This document shows, piece after piece, positions 1 through 8,540 of a stretch of DNA of 14,936 nt. The stretch is taken from positions 338,598 through 353,533 of the forward strand of contig ML977008.1 in assembly GCA_010015675.1 (NCBI GenBank). The letters are read 5' to 3'. Positions within the stretch are counted from its first letter, which is position 1. Each line of letters opens with the position of its first letter. This stretch comes from Byssothecium circinans (Eukaryota > Ascomycota > Dothideomycetes > Pleosporales > Massarinaceae). The position numbers and the translations under genes were made by a program. The notes under the pieces were generated by a model that worked only from the letters and a program-made list of their open reading frames with translations, was not told the origin of the DNA and ran no database searches.

Positions 1-206
1 ATATATTGTATAAGCTCCTGCTCTTGTTGTGAGTTGAGCTTCTGCTGGTTGATTGCCTTGGCTTTCCGAGGTGCCTGAGAGCCTTGGTGTCTTCGGCTGA
101 GCGTAGAGCGATCAATACCGTGTTTAGCTGCCATTTTCGTATATGAAAAATCTTCTCCTGGTTCCAGCAATTCGATTTCTTCAATCACAGCCTGGATCGG
201 GTCCAT
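1..206 (-). CDS. Pogo/Fot1-like transposase of element A, N-terminal fragment cut by the window edge
   Basis: From the ATG at 206-204 the frame is open to the window edge (68 complete codons, no stop). It begins MDPIQAVIEEIELLEPGE and continues with SYTKMAAKHGIDRSTLSRRH, a helix-turn-helix of the psq/CENP-B type that would bind the element's ends. It aligns residue for residue with the N-terminus of element B's transposase (MGSIEAAIEAIEALEPGE, then TLSRRH), so the two are related but distinct families. The start is supported by that alignment and by a normal leader distance from the terminal repeat. The visible part has no RIP damage, so A may be a younger copy than its host B. The DDE catalytic domain would lie outside the window. 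Confidence 0.8.
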   Translation of the reverse strand, partial: MDPIQAVIEEIELLEPGEDFSYTKMAAKHGIDRSTLSRRHQGSQAPRKAKAINQQKLNSQQEQELIQY

Positions 207-251
207 ATTGGTGGAGTTGTCGCGTGTTGAAGTTGGGGTTGATTTCGGTGG

Positions 252-294
252 GCGGGGCGTTACGCGAATCCGGGCGTTACGCGCACGGACACGT
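252..294 (-). repeat. Terminal repeat of element A: 9-nt leader plus two 17-nt units
   Basis: Read on the minus strand from 294 downward: leader ACGTGTCCG, unit 1 TGCGCGTAACGCCCGGA, unit 2 TTCGCGTAACGCCCCGC. The shared core CGCGTAACGCCC recurs with a period of exactly 17 nt. The same leader occurs at the end of element B. Confidence 0.8.
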
Positions 295-938
295 TAGATG
301 AGGCTTGGCGGCAAGGCTGATCCATCAGCGCATACGCATGCTAAGAGGGTAATCCATTCGCGAGAGCCATCTTGGAGAGATGCTGTAACCTCCTTATTCT
401 CCCACATTCGTCTGCTGAATACTCGTTTTGATCGGCCAATGATACCAATCAGGCAGCCCTTTTCATCCATGTTGTACGTGTGACGAGGCTCAATGTCGTA
501 TTCCTTCATTTTGTTCCCGAGGAAGTCAAAATACAGGCTGTATTTATCCCCTGAGTTGGCGTTGTGGCGATTGCTGTCCATACCAGCTACCCATCAAGAG
601 ATGAGATAGATGCTGTGTCGGTTGATAAAGCGTGTAACCCAGCTCTCGCTCACTGGCTCCTTAGCTATTGTTGACGCGAAATTTCGTATCATCTCTCTTG
701 TAGGTGGCAAGTGACGCGCTGTGAGTCCTTGTATGTATTTAACAAGCTCTGCCTCTTGTTGTGGAGTAAGCTTTTGTTGCGTTGTTGCTTGAGTCGTTCG
801 CGATGATTGGATCTGCTTATGCCGCCGCGATAGGGTAATACGGTTAACATGATAGTCTGCTGCAATTTTGGTATATGTAAAAGGTTCTCCTGGCTCTAGC
901 GCTTCGATAGCTTCAATTGCAGCCTCAATTGACCCCAT
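295..938 (-). pseudogene. Pogo/Fot1-like transposase of element B (HTH plus start of the DDE domain), one nonsense codon and interrupted
   Basis: The ATG at 938 opens a frame with an N-terminal HTH (TYTKIAADYHVNRITLSRRH) and a CENP-B-type region ending near TRFINRHSIYLIS. A single TGA at 594-596 breaks it. The same frame then continues without shift as WVAGMDSNRHN and reaches the first DDE aspartate in YNMDEKG, then GRSKRVFSRRMW, ASLQDGSREWITLLACVCADG and LPPSLI. The nonsense codon sits where related proteins appear to have Arg, so it fits CGA to TGA by cytosine deamination. The frame stops at the TA at 295-296 because element A is inserted there; the TAA seen at 296-294 is composed of target TA plus A's first base. 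The later catalytic residues are outside the window. Family assignment is from remembered DDE_1/CENP-B motifs. Confidence 0.85.
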
Positions 939-984
939 AATGATTGAGTTATGACGCGTTCAAGTTTGAGTTGTTTTGGTGTTG

Positions 985-1027
985 CGCGATCGTTGCGCGA
1001 ACATGATCGTTGCGTGCACGGACACGT
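985..1027 (-). repeat. Terminal repeat of element B: 9-nt leader plus two 17-nt units
   Basis: Minus strand from 1027: leader ACGTGTCCG, unit 1 TGCACGCAACGATCATG, unit 2 TTCGCGCAACGATCGCG. The core of CRCGCAACGATC type repeats with a 17-nt period. A partial further CGCGCAAC follows. Confidence 0.8.
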
Positions 1028-1029
1028 TA

Positions 1030-1774
1030 CCTGACTTAGCTTGATTTCTCCTTTAGCGTGACTCGAGCATATCTCTTACCTCTCCGCACCTGTACTGCCA
1101 CGCGCGATCGAGTCTGCCAGTCTTCTCCTAGGAAAACATGCTGGAGTATAATGCGCCTTCTCAAGTGCTTCCCAGGTGGTGGCGCACAGTTCTGTGCACT
1201 GCTGTACACAAGGCTTAAAAGCCACATCCCAGGCCTGACCAGCCATCGACATCACTGCACTGTTTTGCACGCAACTTTTCCTTTTATATCCTCGCATGGA
1301 GGGGGATTAGGGACCGACAGGCTCTCCCTTTAGGGAGGGCGGCTACTCCAAGAACTGCCCTTACACCTGTGCTCGGCACGTCTATTATGCCCCCTGGGAG
1401 GCCCATGTACACAGAGGCTCACGGCTACTTTACAGGACGTAAATCAATACCGACCGACCAACCAATCCCAGGTGGTGGCGACTTCGAGCTGACCACCCTC
1501 AACGATGACCCCGCGCCTCTGTTCGCCATTCTCTTGCATACCTGCACGGCAGGTCAGGAAGTCACATACGAGGTGCCACTGTGGCTGGAAAAGCAAAGTG
1601 GAGGCTCAATGTTCCAGCACAGCCCCGTGGAGGCGCAGCCGACACAGCATAGTATTTAACCAACTACCCTGCAGATTTTATGGTCTTTTCTCCATCTGCC
1701 TCAAGCCACACTACTCCAAAATGTAATTTCCGCTTTTGCTTTATCATTCGTTCAACCATTCGGCTGAGACAGAG
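1030..1774. other. Stretch without a recognised gene; ends in the HET gene leader
   Basis: I see no recognisable gene here. A minus-strand frame (1297-1076) has a TATAAAAGG just upstream of two close ATGs (1252, 1246) and a short Cys run (PCVQQCTELC), but it overlaps other open frames, has no family I recognise and ends next to element B. The segment from about 1650 to 1774 is the probable promoter and leader of the HET gene: it holds a TATTTAA-like site near 1652 and a pyrimidine-rich stretch around 1684-1700. Confidence 0.4.
1721..1726 (+). promoter_or_regulatory. Minimal upstream ORF (ATG directly followed by TAA) in the HET leader
   Basis: ATG at 1721 is followed at once by TAA, 48 nt before the chosen HET start at 1775. 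Start-stop elements of this kind can stall ribosomes and lower translation of the main frame. It matters only if transcription starts upstream of 1721, which I infer from the CT-rich stretch at 1684-1700 but cannot prove. Confidence 0.35.
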
Positions 1775-4150
1775 ATGGATAAAGTCGCACAAAGGTGGCA
1801 GGTCACTTTACCTGCCTACCTTAATCCTTTCCGAAATATCCTGGCTAAGACAAATACTCCTCACCTTTGCGACCATTGCAATGCAATCAACCTCGAGGAT
1901 ATTTTTCAGATCAAGCCAACCGCTCTTCCTGATCCCCCAAATGGAGTCCCAGTGGTTGAACTTGGCACTAAACTGGACCGCACTACGTCTTGCGAATTAT
2001 GTCGATTATTCCTTGTTCTTCTCCCGAGAGACCTAATGCTGGATGCTTTTCATCTTCGTGCGATGCGATTCTCAGATAGGTATGAAGGGTTTGGACGAGG
2101 CAATGTCGAGTTCGACCAAGTTCATGTCATATGCCCGACTATTTGCCTGACACTTGCAACTAAAACGATACCGGAATATAAAAACGGCCTTTCAGGAGGA
2201 TGGGACATCTCGACAGAAGCCGGCGGCTTCATAATCCAATCTCCAGATGTTGAGGAAAATACTTTCGCTGGCAGGGTTCTCAAAGAGACTGCAGGATTCT
2301 CGTTGATCCGGTCCTGGGTTTCTTTCTGTGACAATCATCATCCAGGATGTCGCATCAAACCTACATCATTTGTCAAGGGCCTCAAACTTATCGACTGTAC
2401 CAATCGATCAATTGTTTCTGCGTACAGATGGACCACTTACGTGGCCCTTTCATATGTCTGGGGAGCTGACCAGCAAAATACGGACCAAACTTCCATTCCA
2501 ATCAACCATCCTCAAAACACGGTCTATCAGCTGCCAGACACTGTACCTCCGGTCATTGAAGATTCGATTTGCGCAGTTAGAGAACTTGGCTATCAGTATC
2601 TATGGGTCGACAGATACTGTATTGATCAATCAAACCAAGAAGAAAAACATTTCCAGATTGCCAGGATGAACTCGATCTACGAAAGAGCGGAGTTAACAAT
2701 AATTGCAACCGGCGATGACCAGAGCTACGGGCTACCTGGAGTGAACATGACTCCTCGAAGGCCTCAGCACACTGCTGTCGCAAAGGGCATCAATCTGGTA
2801 TTAGCATCATCCAATCGAAGGAAGACGATTCTGGCATCAAGATGGGCAACCCGTGGCTGGACATATCAGGAATACATACTGGCACGCCGACGACTCGTTT
2901 TTCTGGAGGACCAAGTCTATTTCGAATGCAATGGCATGAACTGCTACGAGTCCATTTCGGTCCCGCTGAATCTAATCCACAAGCCGGATATGTCCGGTTC
3001 CCAGGAGTTTATGAGTTCGGGACTTTATGCCAATCGACAATGGCGTGCCGCATTCTGTGAGGGTATTGACCCATTCACGTCTTTTTACATTCTCGACTTG
3101 CTTCTCGTCTCCAACTTCATCACTCGGTATGCACAACGGCATCTCACATACGAATCTGATGCTATGAATGCAATTACCGGCATATTTCGGCAGATCACGC
3201 AAGACCACAACCTTCGGTTCATCTGGGGTCTCCCATACAAACGTGATCTAAATGAAATTCCAATATGGAGTGTTATCGATTCTGCTGAGAAGGTGTGGCG
3301 CTATGAAAGCTCATGGCCCTCTGGACTCATGATTAGCAGCTTATCAGAGCTTGTTAATCAGGAGGAATTAACAAAGTCGTACCATTGGTCTACTGAAGAG
3401 GAACGTGGCTTCAAAGCATCAATACGATCTCTGTGGGACCACGAGTATGAAAGCTATCGAGACGGAGCCCAGAATCGCAGCTTCTCAGAGTCTCTTTGCT
3501 GGTATCACGCAACCGCAGAGCATGTTTCTAGACGTCCAGGATTCCCATCTTGGTCCTGGCTCGGATGGAAGTCTACTGGCCCGTCATTTCGCCTCTCCTT
3601 CCAGTTCGGTCGGTTTTACGAGATCCCTATGAGTCGACTCAGACTTCACAAGTGGTCTCGGCTCTTGATACGAGCCGCAATAGCGAAACCAGATGGGACG
3701 CAAGACGTCATTCTTGGTGGGAATCATACGCCATGGGATGAGATGCCGAACCCCGAATCGGAGAATATACACTTGCAGGTCTTATACCTCACCGGGTACT
3801 TCCTCCCATCCCACGACTTCGAATACAACTGGGAAAGGCAGCAGTGTCATCATTTTCTACAAGAAAGAGATGACGACAACACGGTTTGGGCGCTATCGGA
3901 CAATGCACTAGATCAATTGACGCTGTTCCGCCAAATCCAGGGCGGAAGAATCCAGTGCATATTGGTCGGTGAGCACGAATACCCGCAAGGTTTCCGTGCC
4001 TTTAAATATACCGTTTTCGGTATGTTGATAAGGTGGGATAGGGATACTGCGAGTCGTGTCGGCGCGGTTATCATCAGATGTGCCGAAAGTATACTTGGAT
4101 CAACAAGGTCAGGATTCATCTCCAGAGTTGAGACTGTTCCTATAGTTTGA
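1775..4150 (+). CDS. HET-domain (heterokaryon incompatibility) protein, 791 aa, intact
   Basis: An uninterrupted, apparently intronless frame of 791 codons. The HET domain is clear: YVALSYVWG (residues 222-230), LWVDRYCIDQ (276-285), MNSIYERAELTII (298-310) and RGWTYQE (360-366). Upstream there are CDHC (32-35) and CELC (73-76) cysteine pairs, common near the N-terminus of this family. FPSWSWLGW (590-598) is another frequent family motif. Known HET proteins trigger cell death when genetically different hyphae fuse; the partner and allele specificity of this one cannot be read from sequence. I see no NACHT, WD40 or other added domain. The frame is open upstream only to a TTG at 1736, which is unlikely to be a fungal start, so ATG 1775 (purine at -3) is used. 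There is no RIP-type damage despite transposons on both sides, which suggests a single-copy, selected gene. It lies alone, with a poly(A) signal 27 nt after the stop. Confidence 0.93.
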   Translation: MDKVAQRWQVTLPAYLNPFRNILAKTNTPHLCDHCNAINLEDIFQIKPTALPDPPNGVPVVELGTKLDRTTSCELCRLFLVLLPRDLMLDAFHLRAMRFSDRYEGFGRGNVEFDQVHVICPTICLTLATKTIPEYKNGLSGGWDISTEAGGFIIQSPDVEENTFAGRVLKETAGFSLIRSWVSFCDNHHPGCRIKPTSFVKGLKLIDCTNRSIVSAYRWTTYVALSYVWGADQQNTDQTSIPINHPQNTVYQLPDTVPPVIEDSICAVRELGYQYLWVDRYCIDQSNQEEKHFQIARMNSIYERAELTIIATGDDQSYGLPGVNMTPRRPQHTAVAKGINLVLASSNRRKTILASRWATRGWTYQEYILARRRLVFLEDQVYFECNGMNCYESISVPLNLIHKPDMSGSQEFMSSGLYANRQWRAAFCEGIDPFTSFYILDLLLVSNFITRYAQRHLTYESDAMNAITGIFRQITQDHNLRFIWGLPYKRDLNEIPIWSVIDSAEKVWRYESSWPSGLMISSLSELVNQEELTKSYHWSTEEERGFKASIRSLWDHEYESYRDGAQNRSFSESLCWYHATAEHVSRRPGFPSWSWLGWKSTGPSFRLSFQFGRFYEIPMSRLRLHKWSRLLIRAAIAKPDGTQDVILGGNHTPWDEMPNPESENIHLQVLYLTGYFLPSHDFEYNWERQQCHHFLQERDDDNTVWALSDNALDQLTLFRQIQGGRIQCILVGEHEYPQGFRAFKYTVFGMLIRWDRDTASRVGAVIIRCAESILGSTRSGFISRVETVPIV

Positions 4151-4176
4151 GAATCTTTGTTTCAAATCCTTGCCCC

Positions 4177-4182
4177 AATAAA
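4177..4182 (+). terminator. Polyadenylation signal AATAAA of the HET gene
   Basis: A perfect AATAAA 27 nt after the HET stop codon, a normal place for a fungal 3' end signal. Confidence 0.6.
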
Positions 4183-4717
4183 ATAGATTGCTTTACACTC
4201 GTTCATTTTGCATTCCATGGAGACAGAAAATAGCTAGGCATGGAAGTTAGCGTGCGTAGAGGAAAGGCGAAAACTGAACCATAGCAAAGAATCGTATCTG
4301 AAAGTGAAAGGGTCAGATAGGAGAACGGGAACAGCATACACGTACTCATGAGCTGGCCTAACCCTACGGCTGCAGAAGGTGGTGTTGTCGATCTTCGGCT
4401 GGACAAGGCTGAGAGATGAAGGTCTCGATTCTACTGCTGCCAAGTTCAAATATTCTTCCGCTGGTTAGGAGAAACGTTTAGCTTTGCCGTCGTTGATTCC
4501 TTTCCGGGGGCCATTTTAGGTGGAGGCAAATTTAGTGCAGTTTGCCTGAGCTAGCATGGAGGGCTGCCGACCCGCTCAGGCCACGTCCTTGCGCCGGAGG
4601 CGTTGGGGTTTCTGGCGAGTAGATGAAGAGGAATTAGGGCAAGGCATTGTCGGCAGGTAGAGTGGTGTGCGACTTGGTGGGGTGCCACAGTGAGCTCCAA
4701 TAGGATTCCAATAGCGG
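4183..4717. other. Intergenic stretch between the HET gene and the hAT element
   Basis: I see no gene, repeat or recognisable motif here. The short minus-strand frames at 4203-4449 have no family features. This sequence was continuous with the stretch starting at 7792 before the hAT element inserted. Confidence 0.4.
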
Positions 4718-4725
4718 GTCAGAGC
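4718..4725 (+). repeat. Left target-site duplication of the hAT element
   Basis: GTCAGAGC directly before the element; the identical 8 bp stands directly after it at 7784-7791. Eight bp is the typical hAT duplication length. Confidence 0.95.
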
Positions 4726-4743
4726 CAGACTTGGCAACAATCA
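4726..4743 (+). repeat. hAT left terminal inverted repeat
   Basis: CAGACTTGGCAACAATCA, identical over 18 bp to the reverse complement of 7766-7783. Confidence 0.95.
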
Positions 4744-4908
4744 AACAGTCAGTCCAGAGAGCGTACGGACTATTTGACTGCGTTTTCGAGGCCGCTGGAC
4801 TGTTTGTTTGACTGCCAAGCTTTTCAGCGTGAATTGAGACTGTTTGACTGTTTGACAGAGTACGTGGCTTTTGGACTGATTGATTGACTGATTGATTGCT
4901 TGTTTGCG
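4744..4908. repeat. hAT left subterminal repeat array
   Basis: Repeated GACTG and TTTGACTG motifs occur near 4758, 4770, 4797-4812, 4848-4857 and in the GACTGATTGATTG run at 4874-4898. Similar motifs stand inside the right end. Such arrays in hAT elements are known transposase binding regions; that role is inferred here. Confidence 0.7.
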
Positions 4909-7412
4909 TTACCTATACTTAAACTGCTCTAGTTGAGCTTCAATTTTGCTTAAGTCATCAAGAGAGGTCTCCAAAGTAGTAGAAGCGTTGGTAGTTACCA
5001 AACGTTTGATGCCTGCTCTCCTCCAGGACTTAACCGACTGTAGGGCGGAGATGAGATCGGGCTTCATACGCAGGCGTCGAGGGCCTAAGAGGTCTCCAAG
5101 CTCACTGAACATCCTCTCACAGTCAGCAGAGGAGGCTGGTATCGAGTAAATATCGAGCGCAAGCCTAGATAGCGTAGGAAACTGCTTCTCCTGAAGAAGC
5201 TAGTACTTGATAGGATTGAGCGAAAGCAGATCATCCTCTGTGAGTGGTGTTTGGCGCTTCTAGACTTCGTATTCATCCTCAAGGGCCTCCTCTACTTGAC
5301 GGAGAGCTACCTTCATAGAGTTTTCGAGAAAGGCTGAGCGGCTAGCAGATGCTGATATACGTGGCTTTTTAGCTGGGCGTGGATCGCTGGGAGAGCTCCT
5401 GCCCGACTCAGCTGCCAGCTTCTCCTAATAAGATCTGTATAGCTTCATGAAGCCCTTGTGGTTATTCAGCAACTAGTCTCTCTTATGATAAGGGCCATTT
5501 TTCTCCTCGTTGTAGTCATCTAGTACACTCCACAAAGCTTCTAGATAGAGCTTATAGTATAGATGGAGGATCATTGCGGTGTAGTATATTAGTAAGTCGT
5601 CAAACTTCTAGTAGTACTTAGCTAACTTCACATAGGCTAGATTGATGTTAACTGCCAGGTGATCCTCTAGGGCATTAGGATTGCTAAAGTCTACCTTTTT
5701 AAGTCGTGATTTCTGCTCTTTAAGCTCGTCAAGAAGCCACTCAAAAGTAATAACTACTTCCTAGATAGCTCCATGGCGGCCGACGTGGCCTCTGCCCTCT
5801 AGTAGCTTTGTAGCTTCTTTAAATGGACTTAGCAGCTTGATGTATTCGCTAATCGTCGCCCAGTCCTTAGCCGTCAATCCTCCTTCTTGTATGAATAACC
5901 TAGGCTTAGCGCGCTGCAATTGTGTATTACGACGCTGCGAGGCCGCCTCTACTCTAGCCTCGTCAATCTTTATATGGGTGTAGTCGTTGATAGGACCGTG
6001 AAGCTAGGCAGCTCACTCCATGGCCCTGTAATAGGAGTTCTACTAAGTCTTGATAGGGCGTATAAGCTCATAAGTCTCTAATAATAACTTGCCTAGCTGC
6101 TTGGCCTCCTGAACTTGTAGCTTCTCAAATAACTCTTAGGTTTGTGAGGTACAGATAGACGCGATAATATTAAACAGTACACTAATTAGGCCGTACTTTC
6201 GCCACTCATTAAGAAACGCTTCTTCTTCCTAGCAAGTAGTTAGCAGGCGGCAGGAAAGTGAGGAGGCTAGACGCTTAGTTTTACCTATAAATTTAAGTCC
6301 TTATTCTTAAAGGCTTCCTTATCTTTGCCCCATATTACTAATTGAGCGCTTAGGTTAAGGATATGACATGTACAGCGGAGTTGTTAATAGGGCGCCTAGA
6401 AGTTGTACTGTGTAGCCAGCGCGTTAACAGCTGCGTCATTATTCATCGCGTTATCAAGCACGAAGTAGCTAAGTCGCGATTCATTAATATTAAAGATCTG
6501 GAGAGTCTTACTTATAATGTAGGCAATGTTCTCACTAGAGTAGCGGCCGTAGAGCTGCGGTAGCCTAAGCACATAGTCTTGAATGTCACCCTACTTGTCT
6601 AGATAATATACACATATCCTAGTGAGAGCGCGCTTGCCGCCATACGTAGTCCAATTGTTAAAGGATATATGGATAAGGGATCGGGCCTTCTTCAGGTGTT
6701 ACGTAACGGCCGGGATCATCGCGTGGTATTCGCTTAGGATATAGCGGCTAAGAGAATTGTGACTCTGCTAAACTAACTGCTCTACAATAGGATTAGCAGC
6801 TTTAATTAGCTGGCGGAAGGCAGCAGTTTCTACGACTTGGAGTGACTGGTTATCAGCGACTATCTAGTTAATAAGCGCGTCCTAGAATCACTTCTATGAG
6901 AAGCTTAATGCCATCTCATTTGCTAGCTTCTATGATACTTTAACACCATTCCATTGTAACTAATGGACGATTAAGCTTGTACTTGGCGGTAGGTTAAAGC
7001 TTATTAGCCTATCCTTATTAAATCCGTGGCCTAGAGTGTTAGTAGAGAGGTGTATACTAGCAGAGGAAGTTAATGTGTGTACGTCATATTTGCCACGTGG
7101 CATTTTATAGATATAATAATATTTGCAGAGCTACCACCTCTTTTACTTCCTGCTATGCTACAGAGGCCACCCGTATTCGTATATCTAGCTTGTAAAGCCT
7201 CTCTTGCTATCCTCTTCTTATTGCTGTAGGTGTGGGACACGTCTCCACTTAATGCCGTTAAATTACTTGTCATGATTATCGTTATCTATTAGTTAGACTT
7301 CATTAGGCTCGTCATTGAGTTTAGGAGCAAGGGAGGGTGATATTAGGGCCGTATTTTTGCAGTTTGCGCGTGTAACACGCTTGCTAAAGACTCTTTTCGC
7401 GTTTCTGTTCAT
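4909..7412 (-). pseudogene. hAT transposase, two exons, RIP-degraded
   Basis: From ATG at 7412-7410 (MNRNAKRVFSKRV) the frame runs to 6285, then a 56-nt intron (6284-6229), then 6228 to the TAA at 4909: 815 codons in one consistent frame, apart from more than twenty internal stops. Domains in order: a BED-type zinc finger around 7190-7030 (LCKYY, then IHL and LGH; one Cys ligand apparently now Tyr), the first catalytic motif SFNNWTTYGGKRAL near 6650 with Asn where Asp is expected (codon 6657-6659), FVLDNAMNND with Asp kept (codon 6453-6455), then LRCTCHILNL, LHLYYKLYLEALW, YHKRD and the C-terminal dimerisation region (SIPASSADCERMFSELGDLL). Most stops are TAG where Trp is expected (for example before KFDDLL and LLQEKQ), so TGG to TAG by C-to-T on the plus strand. 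Others stand for Gln, so both strands were hit. The gene is dead. Confidence 0.93.
6229..6284 (-). other. Intron (56 nt) in the hAT transposase pseudogene
   Basis: On the minus strand it starts GTAAAA, ends TTGCTAG and has a branch-site match GCTAAC 16-11 nt before its end. Exon 1 reads in a frame one class away from exon 2, and removing exactly these 56 nt joins them. The codon before it is TAG, where an ancestral CAG would give the usual CAG|GT junction. Confidence 0.8.
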
Positions 7413-7639
7413 ACTATAGAGTAGCGTAGATGTAGGAGGGCGCGTAGAGTAGAGAGTATAGGTAGAAGTAGCTAGGTATTAATGGTAGAAGCTATGTTAT
7501 TAAAAGTTTAGGTAGAGCTGCCTATTTAGGTAAGGCGTTAGATTTTTCACTCTCTAAAACCTTAACACTAAAAAAGTATCACAACTTTAGGCTATATATT
7601 AACATCGATTTATCCACTAAATCTATAAGAAAAAAGGCT

Positions 7640-7765
7640 ATATTTAGCCAATCAATCAATCAGTCTGGCAACTTTCAGACTGTTTGATTGGATAATTAGA
7701 GCCCTTCAGACTGTTTGACTGATTGCTTACAAAGCAATCAAACAATCAGTCTGACTTTTTCAGAC
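7640..7765. repeat. hAT right subterminal repeat array
   Basis: Motifs such as CAATCAATCAATCAGTCTG, TTCAGACTGTTTGA (twice) and CAATCAAACAATCAGTCTGA lie in both orientations just inside the right end and mirror those at 4744-4908. They are probably transposase binding sites. Confidence 0.7.
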
Positions 7766-7783
7766 TGATTGTTGCCAAGTCTG
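7766..7783 (-). repeat. hAT right terminal inverted repeat
   Basis: Reverse complement is CAGACTTGGCAACAATCA, a perfect 18-bp match to the left end. Confidence 0.95.
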
Positions 7784-7791
7784 GTCAGAGC
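7784..7791 (+). repeat. Right target-site duplication of the hAT element
   Basis: GTCAGAGC, identical to 4718-4725. Confidence 0.95.
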
Positions 7792-8540
7792 CAAAGCAAG
7801 ATCTCACGCAGTCGTAAAGATCCAGGAACCAGGGCAGCTCCACAACGAGACCCAAAAGCAGGACCTACTGTGGTACTTGCTGAGTCAACCAAAGCAGCCG
7901 AAGCGCCCCAGCTTCTAACCACGATCAGTCTGCGCGACAGCCATTGTGCAACTTCTCAATGCCGTGCGACATACCGCTTACGGTGGGTGGCTCCGAACAC
8001 AGTAGGCATGGCAGCTGACGACAGAGCTGGGCAGGTATGATTAAAACAGAAAAAAACCATCGACTCGTCGTTCGTATGTCGATTGCAGTGCATGAGCTCT
8101 TCATCGATGGAGTGGAGGACGCAATTCGAAGTCAATTGAAAATGATATGTAGCGGGTCGGATAGGGCAGCGCGCTTTGCACACAAGGTTCGCCCAGCCCG
8201 TTCTACACAGATACGTTTTCCAGTAGATGGCTCTCCTCTTAGCAGAAGCTCGAAATATGAGCCGGATGCTTCATTCTGGCAATACACGCTATACGCACTA
8301 TAAGTCAGCACAACGGTCATTCGTAAGACAGTGAAGAAGGTGTCGTGTAAGAAGGTCGGTGAGCATGACGGTCACAAAGGACATAATATGGGCGGGAGCG
8401 AGGGCAGGAGCACAGCTTAATGAAGCATATATCTAAATAAGGCGATCAGCAATATAAAAGTAGGGAATATGTTCAAATTTTAGGTACATGTCCACGTCTA
8501 TAATGCTGACCGCTATTTGTACATCCTCCGTCCTCCACCA
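7792..8540. other. Stretch without a recognised gene between the hAT element and pogo remnant C
   Basis: I see no supported gene. Short frames on both strands (7723-8040 plus, 7956-8183 minus, 8037-8303 plus) overlap one another and have no family features; the first starts inside the hAT end. The last 60 bp or so before 8541 should be the 3' flank of the pogo C transposase. Confidence 0.4.

Larger units (their letters stand above)
1..294 (-). mobile_element. Element A: pogo/Fot1-like DNA transposon, 5' part only
   Basis: This is the 5' end of a transposon whose transposase reads leftwards and runs off the window. Its outer end lies at 294, directly next to a TA at 295-296. On the minus strand it starts ACGTGTCCG, followed by two 17-nt direct repeats and then the transposase start at 206. 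The TA splits the codon after Ile in the transposase frame of element B, so A was inserted into B. The other end and the second TA copy are outside the window. Assignment to pogo/Fot1 rests on the TA target, the terminal layout and the CENP-B/psq-like N-terminal protein. Confidence 0.8.
295..1027 (-). mobile_element. Element B: pogo/Fot1-like transposon interrupted by element A
   Basis: The outer right end is at 1027, flanked by TA at 1028-1029, and reads ACGTGTCCG on the minus strand. Its transposase frame runs leftwards from 938 and is broken at the TA at 295-296, where element A begins. The rest of B should lie on the far side of A, outside the window, so its left end and target duplication cannot be checked here. 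Confidence 0.8.
4726..7783 (-). mobile_element. Complete hAT-superfamily transposon, 3058 bp, inactivated
   Basis: The element is bounded by perfect 18-bp terminal inverted repeats (CAGACTTGGCAACAATCA) and perfect 8-bp target duplications. Inside each end lies an array of short TTTGACTG/GACTGATTG motifs in both orientations, probably transposase binding sites. The minus-strand transposase gene (7412-4909) has hAT catalytic, BED-finger and C-terminal dimerisation motifs but more than twenty in-frame stops. The interior from roughly 5450 to 7650 is rich in TA and has lost TGG, as RIP would produce, while the ends and the last exon are much cleaner. It cannot move by itself, though its ends might still be recognised by a related transposase. 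Confidence 0.95.

Noticed and set aside
1076..1297. Minus-strand 73-codon frame with a TATAAAAGG box and clustered Cys
   Set aside because: It competes with other open frames over the same bases and matches no family I recognise; too weak for a gene call.
1736..1774. N-terminal extension of the HET protein from a TTG at 1736
   Set aside because: TTG is not a usual start in fungal nuclear genes, and an ATG in the same frame stands at 1775.
1680..2036. 118-codon plus-strand frame as a separate protein
   Set aside because: It overlaps the HET gene out of frame and has no family features; kept only as a possible upstream ORF.
4690..4887. Open frame across the left hAT boundary
   Set aside because: It lacks an ATG start (GTG) and runs into the terminal and subterminal repeats of the transposon.
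7723..8040. Open frame across the right hAT boundary, tested as the other half of a gene split by the transposon
   Set aside because: Joining it to the left flank at the target site gives an open frame with no start codon and no recognisable family.
8481..8520. Sequence around TACATGTCCACGTC as the left end of pogo C
   Set aside because: It is weakly like the ACGTGTCCGTGC leader, but has no 17-nt unit pair and I found no matching right end.
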